Source: Dyadobacter arcticus (GTDB lineage: Bacteria; Bacteroidota; Bacteroidia; Cytophagales; Spirosomataceae). From it: a DNA stretch of 64,000 nt. The translations under genes were made by a program, and so were the position numbers. Each line of letters opens with the position of its first letter. Position 1 is the stretch's first letter. The notes under the pieces were generated by a model. It was not told where the DNA came from. It saw only the letters and a list, made by a program, of their open reading frames with translations, and made no database searches. Below are positions 52,619-61,042 of the stretch, piece by piece. Location: the NCBI RefSeq assembly GCF_011762185.1, contig NZ_JAASQJ010000007.1, positions 62,001 to 126,000 of the forward strand, written 5' to 3'.

Positions 52619-53005
52619 ATGGAAGCAATTTCGGAAGCGCGCAGACACATTGATAATGCAAAAGATTTTCTTAGTAACAATGCAAAAAAGCAAGATGGGC
52701 TTTACCAGGACAAAAAATACATTAAGATTGCCGGTCACACCGCCTACACAGGCATCCTGGTAGCATTGAATGAATTTTTAGGCGAGAAAAATAAGAAGAC
52801 GCCAAAAAGCGTCGAATGGTATCAGTTTGAACTTAGCCGCATTGACAAAAGCCTGTTGTCCAAATTCACCACAGCTTATCAGATCTTGCATATTGACATG
52901 GGTTACCAGGGTACCAAAAGTGCTGATTTAGCCAAACTCGGTTTACAAAATGCAGAAAAAATCATTGATTGGGTTGAAACCAGGCTTGCTAAAACCCAAC
53001 ATTAA
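52619..53005 (+). CDS. DUF5618 helical protein (HEPN-like)
   Basis: The 128-residue all-helical protein matches DUF5618 as I recall it: EARRHIDNAKDFL (6-18), YIKIAGHTAYTGILVALNEFL (36-56) and a final helix NAEKIIDWVETRL. The compact four-helix pattern resembles HEPN domains, but the RNase motif Rx4-6H is not seen. No antitoxin-like partner is next to it; cysS follows after 34 bp on the same strand. Function unknown. Confidence 0.72.
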   Translation: MEAISEARRHIDNAKDFLSNNAKKQDGLYQDKKYIKIAGHTAYTGILVALNEFLGEKNKKTPKSVEWYQFELSRIDKSLLSKFTTAYQILHIDMGYQGTKSADLAKLGLQNAEKIIDWVETRLAKTQH

Positions 53006-53039
53006 GTTAAAATTCTTTTTTTAGTAGGTACCCATATAA

Positions 53040-54542
53040 ATGACTGCACAAACTTTCCAGCCTCTTCGAATTTTCAATACACTTACCCGTAAAAAGGATG
53101 TGTTTGTTCCAATCGCACCTCCCTATGTAGGAATGTATGTTTGCGGCCCAACCGTTTACAGCAATGTTCATTTAGGAAACATCCGGACTTTTTTATCCTT
53201 TGACATTCTCTACCGATACCTTATCCACATTGGCTACAAAGTCAGGTATGTCAGGAATATTACGGATGTAGGACATTTGGTAGGCGATGGCGAAGAAGGC
53301 GAAGATAAGATCGGTAAAATGGCAAAACTGCAAAAATTGGAGCCGATGGAAATTGTGCAGCGCTATACCAATGATTTTCATGATGTTTCTGCCATGTTTA
53401 ATCTACTGCCGCCCAGCATTGAGCCTACTGCAACCGGTCACTTGATTGAGCAGATCGAAGCTGTTGAAAATCTGATTGAAAAAGGAGCAGCTTATGAATC
53501 CAATGGGTCCGTATACTTTGATATTAACAAATACCAGGAAGAAGGAAATGAATATGGGAAACTTTCCGGCCGCATTATTGAAGATTTGTTAAATGAGACC
53601 CGCGAATTGGACGGACAATCTGAAAAGCGAAACCCATTGGATTTCGCGCTTTGGAAAAAAGCAAGCCCCGAACACATTATGCAATGGGATTCGCCATGGA
53701 GTATGGGTTTTCCGGGCTGGCACCTGGAATGCACCTGCATGAGTTCCAAGTATTTGGGTAAACAATTTGACATTCACGGCGGCGGAATGGATTTGAAGTT
53801 CCCACACCATGAATGTGAGATTGCGCAAGGAAAATCACTGACCAATGTGGAGCCGGTCCGGTACTGGATGCATACCAATATGCTGACCGTCAATGGGCAG
53901 AAGATGTCCAAGTCATTAAACAACTCTTTTCTTCCCGCTCAGCTCTTTTCAGGAAATCACGATTTGCTTGAACAGGCTTACAGTCCAATGACGGTCCGCT
54001 TTTTTATGCTCCAAAGCCAGTACCGCAGCACCCTGGACTTTTCAAATGACGCATTGAAAGCAGCTCAAAAGGGTTATAAAAAACTTGCGAACGGATTAAG
54101 AAATGCAAAGCTGCTCAATTATGCAGACGAGGAAGGAATAAGCCCTGATGAAGCTAAGAAAGAAGATATTGAAAAGTCTATTGAAGGTTTTTATGGCGCA
54201 ATGAATGACGATCTGAATACCGCAGTTGCATTCGCCAATATGTTTAATTTACTCAAATACATTAATATGCTGACCATGGGGCAGCTGAAATCTGCCGCAT
54301 TGGGAGTGGCTGTTTTTACTTCACTAAAAGACAACTTTATCGTTTTTTTCGAAGAGGTATTGGGTTTGAAAGAGGAACTGAGCGAAGGACACGCCATTTT
54401 GGATGGTATGCTGAAATTGTACCGCGAATTTAAAATTTCGCAGAACTACGAAAAAGTCGACGAAATCCGTTCTTACTTCAAAAATCAGGGTCTGGTAATC
54501 CGCGACACGAAAGTTAGGATTGACTGGGCTTATGAAGAATAG
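53040..54542 (+). CDS. cysS: Cysteine-tRNA ligase
   Basis: The class I synthetase charges tRNA-Cys. The HIGH motif is HLGN (44-47) after Cys35 in MYVCGPTVY; the zinc/substrate Cys231 is in LECTCMS with FPHHECEIAQ following; KMSKS is at 288-292. The C-terminal 150 residues form the DALR and anticodon-binding helices. Length 500 is normal. It may be cotranscribed with the DUF5618 gene. Confidence 0.96.
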   Translation: MTAQTFQPLRIFNTLTRKKDVFVPIAPPYVGMYVCGPTVYSNVHLGNIRTFLSFDILYRYLIHIGYKVRYVRNITDVGHLVGDGEEGEDKIGKMAKLQKLEPMEIVQRYTNDFHDVSAMFNLLPPSIEPTATGHLIEQIEAVENLIEKGAAYESNGSVYFDINKYQEEGNEYGKLSGRIIEDLLNETRELDGQSEKRNPLDFALWKKASPEHIMQWDSPWSMGFPGWHLECTCMSSKYLGKQFDIHGGGMDLKFPHHECEIAQGKSLTNVEPVRYWMHTNMLTVNGQKMSKSLNNSFLPAQLFSGNHDLLEQAYSPMTVRFFMLQSQYRSTLDFSNDALKAAQKGYKKLANGLRNAKLLNYADEEGISPDEAKKEDIEKSIEGFYGAMNDDLNTAVAFANMFNLLKYINMLTMGQLKSAALGVAVFTSLKDNFIVFFEEVLGLKEELSEGHAILDGMLKLYREFKISQNYEKVDEIRSYFKNQGLVIRDTKVRIDWAYEE

Positions 54543-54584
54543 TTAATGCAGGTTTCACAGGACGTAACATTATAAAATCCGGAG

Positions 54585-55613
54585 ATGCTATTTCTTTCTA
54601 ATAACTTCTGTTTGAAATTCTTACCAATTCTATTTTTCTCATTTCTTATTTACGGCTGCAATTCCAAAGATAGCTCTGAGCAAACCAGTGAGCAAAATGC
54701 TACCAAACTGGTCAATAGCCCCGAATTCAGCTCCGATTCTGCATATCAATTTGTTCAAAAACAGGTCAATTTTGGGCCGCGCGTTCCTAATACGCCTGCT
54801 CACAAAGCCTGCGGTGATTATCTGGTTGCTACTTTAAAGAAATACAGTTTTCAGGTCATTGAACAACCCTTCACGGCGACCACATTTGATGGAAAAAAAC
54901 TGAATGCCCGTAATATCATCGGAAGTTTTAATCCAACTGCTGCCAAAAGGATACTACTTACCTCCCATTGGGATTCCCGTCCATTTTCCGATCAGGATTC
55001 TACTATCAAGACAAAACCTGTGATCGCTGCAAATGATGGTGCAAGTGGTATCGGAATTTTGCTGGAAGTAGCACGCGTGCTTTCGTTACAAACCCCTAAA
55101 CCTGATATCGGCGTAGACATTATCTTTTTTGATGCGGAAGATTGGGGAAGCTCGGGAGAGGAAACAAGTCTTGAATACAGTGGTTTCTGCCTCGGTTCGC
55201 AACATTGGGCAGCCAATAAACATGTCCCAAACTACACCGCTTACTTTGGGATTTTGCTGGATATGGCTGGCGCAAAAGGGGCTACATTTTTTAAAGAAGG
55301 GTATTCAGTGCAAATGGCGGAGGAAGTTGTGCGGCAGGTCTGGACTACTGCAAGCAGGCTCGGATACAGTAATTATTTCATTGACGAAAGAGGTTCCGCT
55401 ATCACCGATGATCATTTACCAGTCAACAAAGTCGCTCATATCCCCATGATCGACATTATTCACACCCGTCAAAATAACCTGGCCCACACATTCTTCGATC
55501 AGTGGCACACCGCCGACGATACAATGGAACACATTGATTCCCAGACACTTAAAGCAGTCGGCCAAACACTTCTTCAGGTACTTTATCAGGAAGCAGCGGG
55601 GCAGGCGCTTTGA
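54585..55613 (+). CDS. M28-family peptidase / glutaminyl-cyclase-like lipoprotein
   Basis: A lipoprotein signal ends at Cys25 (LIYGC). The metal site is visible as His in LLTSHWDSRPF, Asp in AANDGASGIGIL, Glu in FFDAEDWGSSGEE, Asp in ITDDHLPVN and His in DIIHTRQNN. NFGPRVPNTPAHKACGDYL is typical of bacterial glutaminyl-peptide cyclotransferase relatives in M28, so either aminopeptidase or pyroglutamate-forming activity is possible. It acts in the periplasm or at the outer membrane. Its stop codon is followed seven bases later by the first decanucleotide repeat element. Confidence 0.88.
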   Translation: MLFLSNNFCLKFLPILFFSFLIYGCNSKDSSEQTSEQNATKLVNSPEFSSDSAYQFVQKQVNFGPRVPNTPAHKACGDYLVATLKKYSFQVIEQPFTATTFDGKKLNARNIIGSFNPTAAKRILLTSHWDSRPFSDQDSTIKTKPVIAANDGASGIGILLEVARVLSLQTPKPDIGVDIIFFDAEDWGSSGEETSLEYSGFCLGSQHWAANKHVPNYTAYFGILLDMAGAKGATFFKEGYSVQMAEEVVRQVWTTASRLGYSNYFIDERGSAITDDHLPVNKVAHIPMIDIIHTRQNNLAHTFFDQWHTADDTMEHIDSQTLKAVGQTLLQVLYQEAAGQAL

Positions 55614-55620
55614 CATGGAA

Positions 55621-55854
55621 GTCAGGTGTTGTTCGGGATTGTTAGGTATAGTTCGATGTTGTTTGGGATTGTCATGTTTGGTCATTTATTGTCATTTATA
55701 GTCACTTGTCGGTCGGGATTGTTCGGAGTTATTATTTATTAGTCATATGTTATTAAAGCTTTCCTGACTATGAGTGACAACAAATGACCATAAATGACTA
55801 CTTCTGACTACTTCTGACAACTCCGAACCATTCCGAACAACCCCGAACCATTTC
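55621..55854. repeat. Decanucleotide inverted repeat array, copy A
   Basis: The left arm (55621-55740) is a run of contiguous 10-nt units such as GTTCGGGATT, GTTAGGTATA, GTTTGGGATT, GTCATTTATT and GTCATTTATA, with GT at the unit start nearly every 10 bases. Of its first 80 bases 61 are G or T and only 6 are C. The right arm (55765-55854) has TGAC at six and GAAC at three consecutive 10-nt steps, i.e. the same units inverted and in mirrored order. Segment 55681-55709 pairs with the right arm at about 24 of 29 positions. It fills the gap between convergent M28 and pbpC genes. Confidence 0.85.
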
Positions 55855-55859
55855 CATTC

Positions 55860-58160
55860 CTACATCCTGCGAACCACAATCCAAACATCCGAATTCCTTC
55901 CCTTATCGTCGCTGCACGAGATCTTGACCCTTCCAAATGGTGGATTGATAAAAACCGCTTCATTGGGGTGTGCCTTTTTGCTAAGCTTGTCATTGACATA
56001 CCAAAAAACTTCCTGCACATCATTGGCGGCCTGGCAAGCCAGCTGAATTTGTGACGGCTCATTTTTCCGGATAAAATACTCGCTACCATCATTTGGACTC
56101 ACAATCAGCGGTGCGCTTTCGTGGAAAACACGCTCACAGGTCGGATTATGAGGCGGTATTTTCTGATATGGGATTTTTTGCAGCTCATAAAATGCGATCA
56201 GCTCCGGAGCAATATTCGGATAGGATTCTTTTTCAAATCCCCTTTCGGGAAGGCAGTAAGTACAATATGACATTTTGCCCGACGGATCTGTGAAAACCCA
56301 GCGAAGGTGCTGGCATTTGGTATAAGCTGAAACGCCGACAATGTATTGGTCCGGGATCTGATGGTCACAAAACTCCGATGGAATATCTCCGCTTGCCGCA
56401 CACACTTGCCTGAAAGAAATGTTAGCGGGCGATTTGTACCAGCCTTTTGGGGAATTATAATCCAGCGCATTGAAAATGGAGAAAAGCAAAGGAGTAGCCG
56501 TATTCGCGCCACTTAATTCGGGGACGCCTTCTCCCGAAAAATTCCCTACCCAAACACCGACCGTGTACCGTTTGTTGTAACCAATGCTCCACGCATCCCG
56601 CTTTCCATAAGAAGTACCCGTTTTCCAGGCGATTTTGGGCAAATGGTAGGTATTATCAAAATTGGTCGGCAAATCGGGCCGGGTAATTTGCGTCAGGATA
56701 TTGGTTACAAGATAAGCTGCCTCTGCCGACACAATTGCCGTTCCCTTTTTGTCCTGAGAATCATCTGAATTATAGCTCAGTTTTTTTAATTTCCCTTCGT
56801 TCGAAAAAGCGGTGAAAAGTCTGGTAAGCTCTTCCAGAGTAACCCCGCAACCGCCCAGGATCATGGATAATCCCAGCCCTTTTGCCTGTTTATCAATGGT
56901 TTTAAAACCAGCTTTCCTCAGTTTTTCAACGAGCGCGGGCGTTCCGATTTCCTTTAAAACCTTAACCGCCGGAATGTTCAGGGAGTTGGCCAAAGCAAAT
57001 TCAGCAGTAATTGCTCCATTGAAATGTTTATCAAAATTTTCAGGTTCATACCCGCTGAAATTGCTCGGAACGTCATTCAAAACCTTTTTGGGTGTGGTTA
57101 TCCCTTTATCAAATGCAGCTGCATACAAGAGTGGCTTCAATGTACTCCCAGGCGAACGCACCGCCCGCACTCCATCGACTTGTCCACCATCAAATGGATT
57201 GTTAAAATCGGCCGAGCCAATGTAGGCCTCTACTTCCATGGTTTCATTGTTCACCACCAGCACCGATGCATTGTGGATATTCATCAGTTTCCTGCGGTTG
57301 ATATAATTCTTTACCTGTTCCTCAATCTGGCTTTGAACCTGACTTTTGATGGGTGTTTGGATAATCGGCTGATCAGGAAATTGTTTCTTTAACCGCAGAG
57401 ATAGGTGAGGTGCCTGCCTCGGTACCTGTAATCGCTTGACCGTCAACGGCTCGTCCAATGCATCTCGAATGATATTTTGTTCAAATAACCCCTCTTTTTC
57501 AAATCGGGTCAACCATTCATTGCGGGCTTGTCTTAATGCCTCATTCCTGGTTCCGGGACGAAGACTTGACGGGCGGTTTGGGACAATGGTTAACGCTGTT
57601 ATTTCTGCCAAACTGAGCAATTGGGGCGGTTTTCCGAAATATAACAGCGAGGCAGCTTTGATCCCTTCAATGTTGCCACCATAAGGAACTAAGTTGACAT
57701 ATAATTGCAGTATCTCATCTTTGGAATAGTGCAGTTCCATTTGCAATGCCCTGACAATCTCAATGATCTTGTTATAATAAGTCCGTTTTCTGGGCTCCAC
57801 CAGTCTGATAACCTGCATGGTAATAGTGGACGCACCCGACGTCCTTTTACCTGAAAACACATTGCGAACCGCAGCCCTCACAATCGCGACCGGATTGACG
57901 CCCGGATGGTAATAGAAATATTGGTCCTCCTTGTATATCAATGTTTTACGAAGTAATGGGGTAATGTCTGAAACATTCGAATATAACCGCCATTTATCAT
58001 CCTTACTCAAAAATGCGTGAATGACAATTCCTTTGCTATCGGTAATTTGGGTTGCGTACGGAATAACTGGCCGGAATGGGAAGGTCAGATCAACCAACAA
58101 AAACACCGAAACGGTTGCGGCGACGTACAGCAGTATTTTTCCGGTCCTTTTCAATTTCAT
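55860..58160 (-). CDS. pbpC: Penicillin-binding protein 1C
   Basis: A bifunctional class A PBP of the PBP1C type, anchored by one N-terminal span (9-27). The GT51 transglycosylase domain (45-240) contains KEDQYFYYHPG with catalytic Glu78 and GASTITMQVIRL. The transpeptidase domain has Ser339-x-x-Lys342 (STLK), SLN (393-395) and KTGTS (513-517). The C-terminal 85 residues are the BiPBP_C domain particular to PBP1C. It polymerises and may cross-link peptidoglycan. Its stop lies five bases from repeat copy A. Confidence 0.95.
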   Translation of the reverse strand: MKLKRTGKILLYVAATVSVFLLVDLTFPFRPVIPYATQITDSKGIVIHAFLSKDDKWRLYSNVSDITPLLRKTLIYKEDQYFYYHPGVNPVAIVRAAVRNVFSGKRTSGASTITMQVIRLVEPRKRTYYNKIIEIVRALQMELHYSKDEILQLYVNLVPYGGNIEGIKAASLLYFGKPPQLLSLAEITALTIVPNRPSSLRPGTRNEALRQARNEWLTRFEKEGLFEQNIIRDALDEPLTVKRLQVPRQAPHLSLRLKKQFPDQPIIQTPIKSQVQSQIEEQVKNYINRRKLMNIHNASVLVVNNETMEVEAYIGSADFNNPFDGGQVDGVRAVRSPGSTLKPLLYAAAFDKGITTPKKVLNDVPSNFSGYEPENFDKHFNGAITAEFALANSLNIPAVKVLKEIGTPALVEKLRKAGFKTIDKQAKGLGLSMILGGCGVTLEELTRLFTAFSNEGKLKKLSYNSDDSQDKKGTAIVSAEAAYLVTNILTQITRPDLPTNFDNTYHLPKIAWKTGTSYGKRDAWSIGYNKRYTVGVWVGNFSGEGVPELSGANTATPLLFSIFNALDYNSPKGWYKSPANISFRQVCAASGDIPSEFCDHQIPDQYIVGVSAYTKCQHLRWVFTDPSGKMSYCTYCLPERGFEKESYPNIAPELIAFYELQKIPYQKIPPHNPTCERVFHESAPLIVSPNDGSEYFIRKNEPSQIQLACQAANDVQEVFWYVNDKLSKKAHPNEAVFINPPFGRVKISCSDDKGRNSDVWIVVRRM

Positions 58161-58225
58161 AATTTCTAAATAATAAAATCTCGCCGCTATATTGTCCCGC
58201 TTAGTTAATTTTCCCTACTTACTGA

Positions 58226-58242
58226 CTTTATTGCAAATAAAG
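58226..58242. promoter_or_regulatory. Short palindrome before glpK
   Basis: CTTTATT and AATAAAG form a perfect 7-bp inverted repeat with a 3-nt spacer, 17 bp upstream of the glpK ATG in the divergent gap with pbpC. A regulator site is possible; AT-rich symmetry by chance is also likely. Confidence 0.3.
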
Positions 58243-58259
58243 CCAATCATAATCCCATT

Positions 58260-59765
58260 ATGTCAAAATACATTGCCGCTATTGATCAGGGAACTACAAG
58301 CACCCGTTGCATTCTTTTCAATCATCAGGGAAACATCGTGTCTGTCGGACAAAAAGAGCACGAACAGATTTACCCGCAACCGGGCTGGGTTGAACATAAT
58401 CCGACGGAAATCTGGAAAAATACGCTTGAAGTTATCGCTATTGCGCGGATCAATGCATCTGCTACTGCTGCGGACATAGCGGCAATTGGCATTACCAATC
58501 AGAGGGAAACAACGGTTGTTTGGAACAAACGGACCGGAAAACCCTATTACAATGCATTGGTTTGGCAAGATACCAGGACAACCGATCTGGTTGCCAAATA
58601 CGAAAAAGAAGGCGGGCTCAACCAGTTCCGCGAAATTACAGGCCTTCCCGTTTCCACTTATTTCAGCGGTCTTAAATTGAAATGGCTTCTCGAAAATGTA
58701 GAAGGTATCCGTGAAGATGCTGAAAAAGGCGAAGCGCTTTTCGGCAATATCGACACATTCCTGATATGGCACCTCACAGGTGGCGCGCATGGAGATGGCG
58801 GCATCCACGTAACCGATGTGACTAATGCAAGCCGCACGCAGCTGATGAACCTGAAAACATTGCAATGGGACCAGGCAATGCTCACCGCATACAACATTCC
58901 GGAAAAAATGCTGCCCGCAATCAAAAGCAGCAGTGAAATCTACGGACATGTAAACAACGAAATACTTCCTGGTGTACCTGTTGCAGGCGACCTGGGCGAC
59001 CAGCACGCGGCATTGGTAGGACAAACCTGCTACGAGCCTGGTATGGCGAAAAATACATATGGTACGGGTTGCTTTCTGGTCATGAATACAGGAAATGAGC
59101 TCAAAACTTCCGAGAATGGAATGTTGACCACAATCTCCTACAAATTTGGAAATGAGCCTGTTAAGTATGCATTAGAAGGAAGTGTAGCTGTAACTGGCGC
59201 ATTAGTGCAATGGGTTAGGGACAATCTTGGCCTGATCCAGAACAGCAGCGATATTGAAAGTCTGGCTAAAACAGTCGAGGATAATGGCGGCGCCTACTTC
59301 GTTCCGGCTTTTTCAGGACTTTATGCACCTTATTGGCGCAATGATGCCCGCGGCGTGATTGCAGGCTTAACCCGTTACGTTAACAAAGGTCACATTGCCA
59401 GGGCAGTATTGGAAGCAACTGCGTATCAAACCGTTGACGTCGTCCGCGCCATGGAACAGGACTCGGGTATTGAACTCGCTTCGCTGAGGGTCGATGGTGG
59501 TATGGTTTCCAACCAATTGCTGATGCAATTCCAATCAGATATCCTAAATACGCAGGTAGTAGCACCCGCTGTTGCTGAAACCACGGCATTAGGAGCGGCC
59601 TACGCAGCGGGGCTCGCAGTAGGTTATTGGCAGAACACAGACGAACTCAAAAAGAACTGGGCAATCGCACATACCTGGAACCCCAATATGGAAGAAGAAC
59701 GCCGTTCCAGATTGTACAAAGGCTGGAAAAAGGCGGTTACCAAGTCTTATGAGTGGGTTGACTGA
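58260..59765 (+). CDS. glpK: Glycerol kinase
   Basis: The FGGY-family kinase makes glycerol 3-phosphate from glycerol and ATP. The first phosphate loop is AIDQGTTSTRCILF (7-20); GITNQRETTVVW, GTGCFLVMNTG and RVDGGMVSNQLLMQFQ are FGGY blocks; the ARGVIAGLTRY segment is typical of GlpK. Length 501 equals that of E. coli GlpK. No glpF or glpD lies adjacent. The second decanucleotide element begins five bases after its stop codon. Confidence 0.97.
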   Translation: MSKYIAAIDQGTTSTRCILFNHQGNIVSVGQKEHEQIYPQPGWVEHNPTEIWKNTLEVIAIARINASATAADIAAIGITNQRETTVVWNKRTGKPYYNALVWQDTRTTDLVAKYEKEGGLNQFREITGLPVSTYFSGLKLKWLLENVEGIREDAEKGEALFGNIDTFLIWHLTGGAHGDGGIHVTDVTNASRTQLMNLKTLQWDQAMLTAYNIPEKMLPAIKSSSEIYGHVNNEILPGVPVAGDLGDQHAALVGQTCYEPGMAKNTYGTGCFLVMNTGNELKTSENGMLTTISYKFGNEPVKYALEGSVAVTGALVQWVRDNLGLIQNSSDIESLAKTVEDNGGAYFVPAFSGLYAPYWRNDARGVIAGLTRYVNKGHIARAVLEATAYQTVDVVRAMEQDSGIELASLRVDGGMVSNQLLMQFQSDILNTQVVAPAVAETTALGAAYAAGLAVGYWQNTDELKKNWAIAHTWNPNMEEERRSRLYKGWKKAVTKSYEWVD

Positions 59766-59769
59766 GGAG

Positions 59770-60023
59770 GTCAGGGGTGGTTCGGGATTGGTCGAAGTGG
59801 TTCGGGTTTGTAATTGTTGGTCAGGGATGGTCATTTATTGTTTCATGATCTTGAAAAATCATCTGCTACTGAATGCCTTAACCAAAATAATGCGTCACAC
59901 TCCCCAACCAAAAGTGACAATGAATGACAACCCATGACCATAAATGACAACATATAAACCCCCGAACCATTTCGAACAACCCCGAACCATACCGAACAAT
60001 CCCGAACCATTTCGAACACCCCC
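59770..60023. repeat. Decanucleotide inverted repeat array, copy B
   Basis: The left arm (59770-59849) has eight contiguous 10-nt units including GTCAGGGGTG, GTTCGGGATT, GTTCGGGTTT and GTCATTTATT. The right arm has TGAC at 59915, 59925, 59935 and 59945, then GAAC at 59964, 59974, 59984, 59994, 60004 and 60014. GAACCAT and GAACA units alternate, giving three tandem 20-mers of the type GAACCATTTCGAACAACCCC. About 60 bases of the left arm (59779-59840) pair with 59928-59988 at roughly four of five positions. This fills most of the 362-bp gap after glpK; 60024-60127 holds only an unremarkable leader with a TATAAT at 60041. Confidence 0.87.
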
Positions 60024-60127
60024 CGGCCCCTCGTTTCACTTATAATGCATATAAACTACCCGCTCCCTTGCGCTGTCTGGCGTTTAGGCGTAACTTCGAG
60101 GCGCGAAAATCAAATTAGAGTAGCCTT

Positions 60128-60937
60128 ATGCATACCCTGCGTCTGAAAAAGCCCCTCGCTTTTTTTGATCTTGAAACGACCGGAGTCAACATTGTGCGCG
60201 ACCGGATTGTTGAGATTTCGGTTGTCAAGGCTTTGGTGAATGGAGAGACTGAAATTCGCACCCGGAGGATTAATCCAGAAATGCCTATTCCACTGGAAAG
60301 CAGCCTGATACACGGCATTTACGACGAGGATATCAAGGATGCAGCCACTTTCAAAGGTATCGCCCGCAACCTTGCCACTTTCCTCGAAGGCTGCGATCTC
60401 GCAGGTTTCAACAGCAATCGTTTTGACATTCCCATGCTCGTCGAAGAATTTCTTCGCGTCGGCGTCGAATTCGACATTAAAAACCGGCGTATGGTAGATG
60501 CGCAGCGTATTTTCCATATGATGGAGCCGCGTAACCTCGCAGCCGCCTACAAATTTTATTGCGGTAAAACCCTGCTCAATGCACACAGCGCCGAAGCTGA
60601 TACCATTGCAACATTCGAAGTTTTGCAAGGTCAAATCGCTCGCTACGAGGGAGTTATCGTTGTCGACAGTCATGGAAAAGAATCGGAACCCATCAAAAAT
60701 GATATGGCAGTCCTGCACGAATTAACCGCCTCCAAACTCATTGACTTCGCGGGCAGGATGGTCTATAATGATAAAGGTGAAGAGGTTTTCAATTTTGGAA
60801 AACATAATGGTAAAAAAGTGGCGGATATCTTAAAGAATGAACCTTCATTCTTCGACTGGATGATGAAAGGCGAGTTCCCGCTGGACACCAAAAGAAAGTT
60901 GACGGAGATTAAATTAAGGGGATTAACCCAACGCTGA
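60128..60937 (+). CDS. DEDDh 3'-5' exonuclease with ExoX-like C-terminus
   Basis: The exonuclease domain (10-175) resembles DnaQ/RNase T: FFDLETTG gives Asp14 and Glu16, GFNSNRFDIPML the third acid, and NAHSAEADTIAT the His and last Asp of DEDDh. Residues 205-269 (FAGRMVYNDKGEEVFNFGKHNGKKV...) match the small C-terminal domain of exodeoxyribonuclease X-like proteins. It is not a polymerase subunit on this evidence; a repair or RNA-processing nuclease is more likely. It is transcribed in the same direction as glpK but separated from it by repeat copy B. Confidence 0.88.
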   Translation: MHTLRLKKPLAFFDLETTGVNIVRDRIVEISVVKALVNGETEIRTRRINPEMPIPLESSLIHGIYDEDIKDAATFKGIARNLATFLEGCDLAGFNSNRFDIPMLVEEFLRVGVEFDIKNRRMVDAQRIFHMMEPRNLAAAYKFYCGKTLLNAHSAEADTIATFEVLQGQIARYEGVIVVDSHGKESEPIKNDMAVLHELTASKLIDFAGRMVYNDKGEEVFNFGKHNGKKVADILKNEPSFFDWMMKGEFPLDTKRKLTEIKLRGLTQR

Positions 60938-60957
60938 CATAATCCTTTTTCAACTGG

Positions 60958-60988
60958 TTTGAGTAAGTGGTATTTATGTCTATTTTTG
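60958..60988 (+). promoter_or_regulatory. Promoter P1 for nuoK
   Basis: TTTG (60958-60961), 19 bp, and TATTTTTG (60981-60988) match the full Bacteroidota promoter consensus of -33 TTTG, 19-21 bp and -7 TAnnTTTG. It lies 55 bp before the nuoK ATG and is the best promoter match in the window. Confidence 0.7.
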
Positions 60989-60997
60989 CCGGAAATC

Positions 60998-61005
60998 TAT
61001 TTTTG
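60998..61005 (+). promoter_or_regulatory. Second -7 element before nuoK
   Basis: A second TATTTTTG follows 17 bp after the first, within a repeat of TCTATTTTTG. It may be a tandem promoter P2, though no matching -33 is present. Confidence 0.4.
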
Positions 61006-61042
61006 ACTATTTTAACCGAATATCCAATAAGGTAAATCTGCT

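Noticed and set aside
52619..53005. HEPN toxin of a toxin-antitoxin pair
   Set aside because: The RNase motif Rx4-6H is missing and no nucleotidyltransferase or other antitoxin gene adjoins it.
58263..59024. Antisense open frame of 253 codons in glpK
   Set aside because: glpK is unambiguous over this stretch and the antisense product resembles nothing.
55621..60023. CRISPR array interpretation of the repeat elements
   Set aside because: Units are 10 nt and contiguous, with no spacers of constant length, no identical long repeats and no cas genes. Arms are inverted, which CRISPR arrays are not.
60110..60718. Antisense open frame of 202 codons in the exonuclease gene
   Set aside because: The sense strand carries all DEDDh motifs; the antisense frame has no domain or promoter.
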